This document shows positions 51,763 through 61,109 of a DNA stretch of 64,000 nucleotides, one piece after another. The notes beneath the pieces were generated by a model, which was given only the letters and a program-made list of their open reading frames with translations, was not told where the DNA came from and did no database searches. Made by a program: the position numbers and the translations under genes. Origin of the DNA: Tubulanus polymorphus (lineage: Eukaryota > Nemertea > Palaeonemertea > Tubulaniformes > Tubulanidae); NCBI RefSeq assembly GCF_964204645.1, contig NC_134029.1:19670450-19734449 (forward strand), in the 5' to 3' direction. Positions within the stretch are counted from its first letter, which is position 1. The number at the start of each line of letters is the position of its first letter.

Positions 51763-54500
51763 GTTGAATAAACTACTATCTCGAAGTTTCATTTTCGGAC
51801 TTTTTATTATCATTGTGGGATTCTCTCCTCATGGTTTAGAGGAGCTGTGTCGACCGGGTGTAGAACAAATATAACGAGACGAGTAGTACTATATAGGTTA
51901 ACTATTCAATTGACGCACGAGCTTTCGCTACTAATGTATAGTAGCAAAAATACATAAAGATTTATGTACTTTTGATAGTAGCTTGATCAGGTGAATGAGT
52001 TAAAAAAGAAGGTTGACACCATCAGTTTCATTACGCGCTATGTCCTCATGATCATAAGGGAATTGTGTAGGCTATCATTTTTTTTGTTTTTTTAGGTTTA
52101 AGGGTATTCTTGATATAATACGCAATTTGAGAAATAGAATTAGTTTTTCTGAATTCATTCATTTATAAACTCTGGGTAATGGTCGCTCTGGTCGGTTCGA
52201 TGTCATGCCAAATTGACAATCACTATCGTAATCTAATCCGGACGCGATAGTTGATTGACCTTTGTCAAATAATCTTTTTCATCGCTTTACATACAAATTA
52301 TACCAATTTGTGATCTTCGTTCGCGATTTGACCCGTGATTGCAAATTGCATTTGCGATCGGATGTTTTTGTGCGGTCATCGACCATCATTCGGTTAATCT
52401 TTTCGTTCAAACGGAAAAAAGCCGCTTCGATAGAAAGTAATCACGCCGTCGTCATTGACCGAGAGACGAGCGTTCGTTGCGCCTTATATAGTCGGTGGTA
52501 GGTTTTGATTTCGTTTGACGCCGGGGCTATCGTCGTCGTTGTCGTATAAGCGACAAGATGACATTTTGGGCAAATGGCATTGATTGGTACACTCAGTAGA
52601 TTAACTGTTTCTAGTCGGAAAAAGTAACCCGGCTCTGATGTGAGGAGAATAAAATAACCATTACGTCTATTGATGAACGTCTGTGGAGATTCGGTAACAA
52701 GGCTCCGGTTGTGTGGCTGACCGCAGCGGAATGACCAATGAAGCCAAGCAAACTCCGAGAGACGATTACGCATAAACACAACTCTAGTATTCTATCCTGT
52801 AATTGTTGATTTTATCTCTAACACTCCTGTATATACGTATTACATCTTTCTCCTCGAATAAATCCGCCGCATCCCGCTGCCGAGATGACGGCCGAACTAA
52901 CGACCTTCGAATTCGTGTATACATACCGTCGTCGTTTCAGATCGCGATTGAGATTCTCGCGAGAAAAATCATTCTATCTTATAATACCTACGACCCATGT
53001 GTCTTTAAACCCTAAAGAAACATTACGAAGGTTGATTGTTTAATGAGAATTATCCAATTTAAATGGCGCAGTTCGTCACGCGACCTTTCCGTTATATTCT
53101 GTCAACACCGTTACCGGAGTCGAGCAGAAGTTTAACTATTTAAATGTCATCATTGCGCGCGTCTCGCCGTTGATATGAATGGGATCATTCCACCGAGCGA
53201 AAGTGCCTGCCACAATCCATTAAGCTTAATCAGCCGGAGCCTTTTCATCATTCACGTTAATGACATAAACTGCTCATTAAAACAGCTCCTGGTTAATGAG
53301 AGACGTCAGAAGAAAACGCTTAAACCTGCCGCTGCGGCATCGAATGAAATCAGCTAAAGTTTATCTCTTTAATTGAAAATGTTCCCCGAGCTCGACGACA
53401 GCCGTGTTCGGCGACATTCCGTGGGGGCCATCGTGTGATTGAATTCTGAATTTTATTGAGCAACGCGGCCTTTTTTATACTCTTTATTCGAATGTCGAAA
53501 TTGAAGTGACTTATTAACTGCTGTCTTTAGCGTATAAATCCCCGGATGAAACACTCGGGCGAGCGGTTATTTCCCGATATCGACTGACGGCCTCGTTACG
53601 AGATTCGAATCCCGACAAATCGCACTTATTTACCGACTAACTAGAAATTCATCCACCGTCAGAGATGCCAATTTACCGCGCAAAAAATGTCCCCGTAACC
53701 GTTTCATCTCGTTTCGCAGCCATATTGATTTATTCATGGCCTGTGATAATCTCTAATAAAACAAGAACCTGATCAAACGGCGTATAGTTTTGCTGACGAA
53801 TAATTTCATTCTGCAGTTGGCGCCGTCTCGCACAGTTTTACGAGGGCTTATAGTGTTCTTTCCCCATTGTTAAACCGCCTATTAATTAATTCATGGTTTC
53901 GTTGTTGTGCTCGTTGTGCTGGAAGAGCTCTCCGTTCCGAGCCGTATACTCGAAAATACGTATACGTGTGAAATTTCATTTTTTTGTATATCGGAAAAAT
54001 GTTCGAGTTATACAGCGCGGCGATTCCATAGTTATATTTCCGAGGGCCCCGGGGCGATCTAGTCGAAATAATCACGGCAAATCAGTATGCGACGGCATAA
54101 AGCCGGCATCTTCTGGCGTTTTGCTTACGACCGCGGTTTGTTGCGCAAATGGCGACCGTTCGGAGATTCCGACCAATCAGTAAATTAGATCTCGATGGAC
54201 GTATCCCGCTTCCTAGCCGAAGATGGAAGGTACCCAGTGGACTTAGTTGTCACTGTATACGAAGCGCCAGAAATATGGTCAATATGTTATCCGGTTGAAA
54301 AAGTACCGTCGAGTAGCAACATGTCAATAACGGTTCGAGATCGTATAAATGGATACAGATACATTGTGTATCGCTAGGAGTAACCTTTGTCAATTTAGAT
54401 ATCCCCGACGCTCGGTGATATATACGATTTCGAGCTAGTCGATGCGAGCTGACGGTTCCAATCCCCGGGAGACGAAACGAGAATGTTACCGACGAAACAA

Positions 54501-54518
54501 GCAGCAGCAGCAGCAGCA
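54501..54518. repeat. GCA trinucleotide run
   Basis: Six uninterrupted GCA units. Confidence 0.9.
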
Positions 54519-55964
54519 CAACTCGCGCTGAAGATAGGTTCGATTTCTTTCGAATATAGCTGCTACATGTTTCACAAAGCTTTGTATTTTCACATGAAAA
54601 AAAACCGATCATATCGTATGTAATATTCATGGACGTTTAATCTAGTTTATACGTCCAAGATTTATTGAATATTTTCGCAATCTTTCAGTGGCTATTTATA
54701 GCCATTCGCTTGGCCGACGTTTTATTAGAAAAGTTCCCCGGTATACACGAACCTAATTATGCAATTCTTGTCGTAGTAAAGCGAGCGCGTTGTCGACGTC
54801 GTAATCACCTCCGCTGCTTTAATAGTCCCATTTTGAATCTGAAGTTGTGACATTTTTGTAAATGAATGTGACTCGCGGTTAACGAGTCGGCGCAGCTGGA
54901 AGAATGCGAACTTGGTGCCGGTAAAAATCGAGTCGTAGGTGTTATGATTTATGACGATATAGTCGAAATACATGTGTACCAACAGAAAAACGATACGTAA
55001 TTTGGTATTTGAAATTCAAGACAGACCAGATGTACGAATGAATGCTTTATTTTAAAACGTAATTTACAGCAGTGAAATAAATGAATACAAAATACAGTAA
55101 ATTATACTTGGAAGGGTCTGTAGAAACTAAGAAATAGTTTATATAATAAAGGTCCGGCTAAAAAAAAAGAAAAGAGAAAATGAAAACATGCTTTCAGTAA
55201 ACCCTCAAACACACAAAATGGACACTTTTTGATTAATGTTTATTGCGAAGTACAACTTTTTGGTAGAGTCTTTAGGCTTGGGGATGTCCTTTCAATTATG
55301 TATGAAATGTGGATAACAAAATGCAACATTCATAGAATTTCGTACATGTATTGATAAATAAATATATCATGTTAATATAAGTAATGTAACTATAATATTA
55401 ACGTTTGACCTGGGGATACATTTTATGATATAACTGAATCATTCCATGAGCAAAAGTCGTCTATTTATTCCTAAAAAAACGATTATGAATTGTCCAGATG
55501 TTTTTAAGATTGTCACTGATCTTATTCCAAAAATAAAGAGTTGAAATGAAAATGTTCTTCGACTATTGTTACATGTTTCTAAATTTTGGTAACCCGGTAT
55601 CAGTAAACTTAAATAGTATATTCATTGCGCCAGCTATTCTGCTTCTATAAAGATATTTTGCCACCGCTTGTCAGCCGACTATATCATATTCTCTTCGTCT
55701 GACTAAACCTCGTCTACACTAGGACCTTATGAAACAAGTCGATCCGATTCAGTAACGGGGTTTCCTTCCAAACACACGTTATAATTGAACATGCCTAATT
55801 TATATTCGCGTTGTAAAACGTGACTTTTAAGTTGAATATTCGAAAAGGAGCGAACTAAAAGTAGAAGCGAAACCCTGAAATTGAAATCCTGAATAAAAAA
55901 ATTTCTTAAATCATGCGAGAGGTGTCGCTATGTTTTCGTATGGAAGAGCCAAAAGAGTCAAAAA

Positions 55965-56140
55965 GCCGAAATTTCGAGTTAGTAAGTCAATGCTCTTCCA
56001 CAATTTTGACTTATTAAGTCGAAATTTCGAGTGAAGAAGTTAACGCTCTTCCGTTATTTCGACTTATTAAGCCGGAATATCGACTAAGAAAAAAAAATAT
56101 CATATGGGCCCACAATGCTCTTCCGTCATTTTTCGGCTGT
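55965..56140. repeat. About 54 bp tandem repeat, 2-3 units
   Basis: Unit 1 (55965-56018) and unit 2 (56019-56071) share CGAAATTTCGAGT, AGT(C/T)AA, GCTCTTCC and TTGACTTATTAAG or TCGACTTATTAAG. A degenerate third unit follows to about 56140 (CGGAATATCGACT ... GCTCTTCCGTCATTT). The CGAAATTTCG core is palindromic. Confidence 0.75.
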
Positions 56141-58252
56141 CTAATGTCTATAGTGTAGACGTAACTTTTGCCACTGCTCACATTTCACAATATCTTCATC
56201 TTGTTTTCAGAATTAAACTATCGGTATAGAGAAAGATTCCGTGACCCCAACGGTAAATTGAATATATCACCATCTTTCTCTCCTCTCTATCCTCTCTTTC
56301 TCATTCTTTCTATTGTCGGTCGGTGATTTACATTTCTGGTGAAATTGTCATTATCTTATTCTTCTTTTTCAAGCGCGCGCAGCGTGTTTTTTTGTTGTAG
56401 TTAGATGCATATTTTCTTCCAGCGCTTGTTTTTAAGTTCCATTCTTGTGGTTTCGAGGAAGTACGATTTGTTTTTCATTTAGATTTTTCATTTAGACATT
56501 TTAGATTATTCAACCTCCATTATCACATTATCATACATCAAACCCCGGTGGCGACGGATTTCTTGGTCGAAGGTACTTCTCTGGTGTCTCCCTCATTAGG
56601 AAAAAGAAACATCGAACCGTGCGTGGCGCTCAGTGGGTTGAGGGAATAAAAAAAGAAAAAAATTATCATACATTTCAATCGGGAATATAAGTATTTCTTT
56701 CGGCCGTCTAATTTTTTCGGATATTCTACGCAAAATTTCCAAAATTCCGTAATGATATGTTTCTGCTTCGATTTGTTCATATCCTTCATCTTCTCGGTGT
56801 ATATTTGAGATGCTGCTTCAAACGGCGAATTGTCGTTCGAAAACATTTTCAAATGTTCAGATATTTACTATCGAAATGAAGATATGAAAAAGTAATTATA
56901 CTTTCACGGGTATTTCTAGCTATCGGAGAAGCATGCTCAAATAATGATGACCATATCATCTCTCGAAGAAAACCCTCTTTGATATTATATCGATCGATTA
57001 ATTCCCATTTGAGCTCTTCGTCGGATACGGAAATACGCCGTAACGCATGCGCCCTGGGGTCATTTAAAATTCATGTTTCATTTTCTATCGATTTTTCAAG
57101 CACGTTTTTGCCTCTTGTATACACTAGCGGGTACCAGTCTTTTTAATTAAATGTATTGTTAATTGGTAGATTTTTAAAACGTTTTCGTACGAATAAATGT
57201 CAACCTATATACAATGTTATTTACGATTCGATTTATTCATTGTCTTTTCTGCCATATTTTGTTCACCCGTATATTTCGTGCTAGCGAGGTTTCTTTTTCA
57301 CATTCCCCTCCATCGACCTCTACTTATTTATCCAACAACCGACATCAGCGTCCTTACCGTATGGTTTCGTGATACATGTACCATCCCCGATTGAAAAAAT
57401 CTTCCGTGTTGTATGATGGTAGGGTAGATTGATGATCGTGGTATATAGTGCTAATTTTTATTTCTAACATGTATGATTTGATTTCGTTAGGTGCGTCGCC
57501 GAATTTTCTAGCTCCATTGATGATCATCTATCATAGATCTATTTTCACAACTGGCGCTTATCCGATATCAATTTGCGTAATTACAGTTGTTTTTTTTCGA
57601 CACGGGAAGCTAGCAGCGCGGCGGATCCTTCCTTTACGTTATTGTGCAACAACTTCAAAGCTCGCCGTTTCGCAGCGTCGGCACACACGACCTGCTCGAC
57701 AGAGAACAACAACCCATCCCTAAAGTAGCTTGATTTCCCGTCCTGATCCGCGCCGTCGGAATACACGTTAAAACATCCTATTATCGGAGTATATGACAGG
57801 TTTTTGTTACATACGAAGGTCTGTAGATGGATGTGTTTATCTATTTCCGATAGCGTGTATTGTCTACGAACAATCGTCACCAGCCATTAGTTTGACGGTT
57901 CAGGTTCGTGTATATACCATACAACTACAAGAACATCAACGTATGAATTCTTAGTATTTTTTTTTTCATTACATCGATGATAATTCATGTTTTATCGCGT
58001 AGAAGTAGATTTTTTTCAAACCGGTGAGGGTCGTTTGATGGTAAAAAAGTTCTATCGTTCATTGGAATGTTATATTCTTTTTTCTTATAATCGTTTTATA
58101 AGCGCAGTCTCTAGACTCGTGGGGGGTCCTTTCAATAAACTTTATTCGGTTATATTGAAATATCATATTTTATCATCTTGATATTTATTGGCGATTAAAA
58201 TTCATTCATCAATGCAATGTAAACTAAACCCACGTATTTTCACGTATTGCAG

Positions 58253-58365
58253 GCTACTCAATGGTACCCAAGCCGGCTTACAACGAAACCCCTACGAATG
58301 TGTCCGTAGGACCAGGTGAAATCGCATTACTCAGGTGTTCAATTCGCAACTTAGGCACAAAAACG
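58253..58365 (+). CDS. Ig-domain cell-surface protein, exon for first half of Ig1 (DPR/ZIG-8/lachesin-like)
   Basis: This exon follows ATTGCAG and ends at the consensus donor GTAAGT (58366). The first two bases complete a codon (phase 1), then 37 codons run open and end in phase 0. The protein starts YSMVPKPAYNETPTNVS and continues VGPGEIALLRCSI to RNLGTKT. It supplies strands A to B/C of an immunoglobulin domain. Cys28 (codon 58336-58338) is the B-strand cysteine; NET and NVS are possible N-glycosylation sites. The RNLGTKT-VTW junction with the next exon matches the NLGxKTVSW pattern of DPR-type proteins. These are secreted or GPI/membrane-anchored neuronal recognition proteins of the IgLON/DPR/DIP/lachesin group. 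The upstream signal-peptide exon is not identified. Ig membership is secure; the DPR-like placement is likely; orthology is undetermined. Confidence 0.85.
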
Positions 58366-58544
58366 GTAAGTTATCGATTTTTTTCGGTCAACACGATTCG
58401 TCCAGAGGTCCGCGTTCGAGCGGTCGCATTAAACCGATGTCTAGATTTCTGAGAAACCGGTCGGACATTCTCGGGAGGGATTATGATGTTATTCTTCGTG
58501 AACTACCATCGTATTATAGGTTAGGTTTCAAAGTTCATTGCCGT

Positions 58545-58658
58545 GCCTCTCCCTCTCTCCCTCCCCTTCACCCTCACCCTCTCCATCCCCTCCCCCTCCC
58601 CTCTCCTTCTCTTCCTCTCTCCCTCTCTCCCTCTCTCCCTCTCCCCTCCCCACCTATT
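58545..58658. repeat. CT-rich tract
   Basis: About 110 bp of CTCCC/CTCTC/CACCC units on the + strand, almost free of A and G. It lies inside the Ig1 intron 180 bp after the donor, so it is a potential polypyrimidine-binding or triplex-forming region. Confidence 0.9.
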
Positions 58659-58889
58659 TGTTTAGGGTGACGTAACGCCGTGAAGCGCCATGTTGGAACG
58701 TGTATTAAACGACGCTTTCGTAGTTTTGTGAGTTTATTCGACGAAATTCTACACCCAGTCTATTGAATCGCTGCAAATGACACATCCATTCATCTATTCT
58801 TGCCGGTCGCCTGGCAGTAGAAAACTCAAGTATTGGTATTTTGATTGATATTTGCTTTTTGAAACTTCGAACATCAATCGCCAGGCGTA

Positions 58890-58890
<1 letters not shown>

Positions 58891-58920
<30 letters not shown>
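58891..58920. repeat. TGC (CTG) trinucleotide repeat
   Basis: Ten uninterrupted TGC units in the Ig1 intron. It gives a polyalanine stretch in chance frames on both strands. Confidence 0.95.
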
Positions 58921-58921
<1 letters not shown>

Positions 58922-60889
58922 GCTGTTTTGTTTGTCGAACGAGCGAAATTATTTAAACAATTCCCGCCGCTGTTCAAAGATAGAAATTGCGAACGCCCGA
59001 AGCGAAGCAAGTGTAAATTGACAGATCCAACAGACGAACGGACTCGGCGGTTCTCTTGAAACTTCTGAAAACTTTGAAGCGAGTTTAATCGTTTCGCTAA
59101 GTAACCAAGCCTATCTCTTTCTACGGCAATCGAATTTGCTTCTTCGGGAGACGTGGCGGGCTTTACCGCTGCGTGTCGTTGAACTATAGCGCGCGTATCT
59201 GTTTCGGTTTAAATTGCGTTTGAAATAAAAACAGCCGTCGTTCCTTTCGAAACGCGACTCAAATCAGCCAGCGATCGTAAGTCTTTCGTCGATCGAATAA
59301 CCGGAATAATGTTTTGAGAGAAAAATTGTAAAAGCCTTTACGCAAAATGCGTAATGTGCGTCGTAATCTATAGCTACGGGCAAATAAATTGCAATTTCGC
59401 TTCATGAATGATACATCAGAATCGGTCGGTCCGGATCTTATGCAATTTTCTGCCTTCTCTTGTCTTAAAAGTCGAATCCACAGGTTACAAACCCCGGTTC
59501 TTGTCTTGCCTAAATGCGATTTCCATAGATAACAGCGGTGATGATATCAAAAAAATAAATGCAATTTTCGCGAGCATCGTCGACGCCCGATCGGCAAGTG
59601 GCCGTCACTTTTTATCATTCAGACAATTTTCCCACTGATTATCGATAACTATCAAGAAATGCTACTGGCCATGGGCCATAATACCGCGTCAAAGACGAAA
59701 GAAATGTAATAAAAGCAATACAGTTCTCTGTCAATTTTGCCGAGTAGAATCCTGCGGGTACGCAGTGATCCCTGGCAATCATTTTCGTTCCACTGATGTT
59801 GACTAATCGCGCTGGCCCTCGTGCGCGGAGTTTCCTTCTGCGAAGGATCATCAAAAAGAGGTAACGATCGCGAAATAAACGTTAAGAAGAAAGTATCGAT
59901 CGCCTGGTGACGTGATATATTATCAACGTGGATTATATGATAAATCGAATAAGGAATCAATTGACAAACGCCGAATCAGAAGACAAAGCTATGTACTTGT
60001 TTTTGTAAACGCAGTTAGATATATAATGATCAGAAAAAAGGTCATCGCGATCTAAAACAATCGGAGTCGGATAGATTCGCTAGAATGGATTTTTTTCTTG
60101 AGCCTTTTTTTAACGAGACCCGAATGAGTCATGGCAATTCGATCATTCACAAATGGCCAAATTGACGGAGGCATCAAACAAACTTATCCATGATTAGTTT
60201 ACGCTTTGTACTTAGTGGTTTGTGGTATACCTCTTATTTTAACCGCCGCGAATAGTGTTTCAACTGTTGTGACTCATGTTCATCAGTATAGTACCCCATC
60301 GTTATTTCCCTGATGTTCTGGTCAAGCGGCTTCTTTTGAAAAGACTCAAAAGAATGAATAACTACAGTATTCAGTGTACAAAACTGCTAAGTGCGGTTGG
60401 GAGGAATGACGTTTGTCGTGATGTGACTACAGCTGTACAATGTTCACTGGCGGGCAAAAAGCCTACCTTCTATTCCCGTCGTTCTCTGTCCATCGGGATC
60501 GCGAATGAATTGGTAAAACAGTGCTAATGGCAGTAACCCAGCCATCGTTCGGGTATAAATTGGCTATAACCTATATATGCACGACGTGTTTCAGTATTTC
60601 TTGCGCTGATCTAGCTGCATCTTTTAGTCATAAATCACTTGATTACAAATGATTACCTGGTGTGATTTGATTAGGTGAAGTTCCATTTAAAAATCCGTAT
60701 TCGTTTTAGATACCTTTACCGTCGAAGGATATACATGTATTTCTTAACATTTACTACCTGAGTTCGAAAAAGGCATTTGCTGGTACTTATGCGGAGACTT
60801 CGGGGCGCGGGGTCGCGCAAATACTCGATCGGCCACGGCTACTTACGCTATGAATGATTCATTTATTATTGCACTTGACTTTCTTGCAG

Positions 60890-61109
60890 GTAACATGGAG
60901 ACGAAAATCCGAAAAGCATCCATTAACGGTGGGAAAATTCACATTTGTCAGCGACACTCGGATCAGCGTGAACCATCGACGAAAGTCGGAGCATTTAGAG
61001 GAGTGGAACTTGGTCATACGCAACGTTCAGGAGTCGGACGAAAATTTGTATGAGTGCCAAATCAGTACGAGACCAACGATGGTCAAAGATTTTAGTCTAA
61101 AAGTCAAAG
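60890..61109 (+). CDS. Ig-domain cell-surface protein, exon for second half of Ig1 (DPR/ZIG-8/lachesin-like)
   Basis: This exon follows TTTCTTGCAG and ends before GTAAGA (61110). It has 73 open codons plus one base, so it begins in phase 0 and ends in phase 1. It begins VTWRRKSEKHPLTVG, giving the invariant C-strand Trp (residue 3 of the exon). KFTFVSDTRISV resembles the TVGxYTYxSDxRF segment of DPR proteins. EEWNLVIRNVQESDENLYEC carries the E-strand W-L-I pattern and the F-strand D-x-x-x-Y-x-C; the Cys is codon 61055-61057. QIST and the G strand FSLKVK follow. With the preceding exon the domain is about 110 residues with 65 residues between the two cysteines, normal for an I/V-type Ig. Ending in phase 1 mirrors the start, the usual symmetric Ig module. 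The next exon (Ig2) is not found in the remaining 2.9 kb. Confidence 0.9.

Larger units (their letters stand above)
51492..51843 (+). mobile_element. Penelope-like foldback, copy A (perfect arms)
   Basis: Layout from left: direct repeat ATGGTTTAGAGGA (51492-51504); a 36 nt extension (51505-51540); left arm 51541-51676; a 20 nt loop; right arm 51697-51832; and the second copy of the 13 bp direct repeat (51831-51843). By direct comparison the two 136 bp arms are identical without a mismatch, implying recent insertion or conversion. Each arm has a hammerhead-like CTGAAGA...GAAAC motif. The extension is alignable to that of copy B. No coding sequence. The architecture matches known features of Penelope-like elements (inverted pseudo-LTRs, variable target duplication, short extension, hammerhead motifs), but the family assignment is inference. 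Confidence 0.7.
51844..58252. other. Non-coding sequence upstream of the Ig exons
   Basis: Holds a GCA run (54501-54518), a 54 bp tandem repeat (55965-56140) and pyrimidine-rich patches near 56.28 kb. Minus-strand frames at 54250-54630 and 56538-56852 were examined and not recognised. Probably the intron immediately upstream of exon 58253-58365. Confidence 0.45.
58366..60889 (+). other. Intron splitting Ig1 (phase 0)
   Basis: A 2524 bp intron from GTAAGT to TTTCTTGCAG. It contains a long CT-rich tract and a TGC repeat (both listed). Its phase-0 position after the NLGTKT motif splits the Ig domain between strands B and C. Confidence 0.85.

Noticed and set aside
53556-53617. tRNA-like stretch (GGGCGAGCGGTTA ... 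GATTCGAATCCCG)
   Set aside because: A- and B-box-like words at plausible spacing, but acceptor and anticodon stems do not pair. Could be SINE debris; too weak to annotate.
54440-54472. B-box-like GGTTCCAATCC
   Set aside because: No matching A box or cloverleaf stems upstream.
54250-54630. 126-codon minus-strand frame with a Leu run
   Set aside because: The Leu run is the GCA repeat read backwards; the rest resembles nothing known.
55020-55450. AT-rich stretch resembling a 3' UTR on the minus strand
   Set aside because: Contains TTTATT words but no coding sequence upstream on that strand; composition alone is not support.
56538-56852. 104-codon minus-strand frame, Lys-rich first half
   Set aside because: Composition is protein-like (SQIYTEKMKDMNK) but the second half includes a poly-Phe run and a low-complexity join. 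No family recognised and no splice support.
57197-57394. Hydrophobic 65-codon frame as a possible signal-peptide exon for the Ig gene
   Set aside because: Hydrophobic residues extend through most of the frame rather than one signal segment, and I see no phase-1 donor placed to join the Ig exon.
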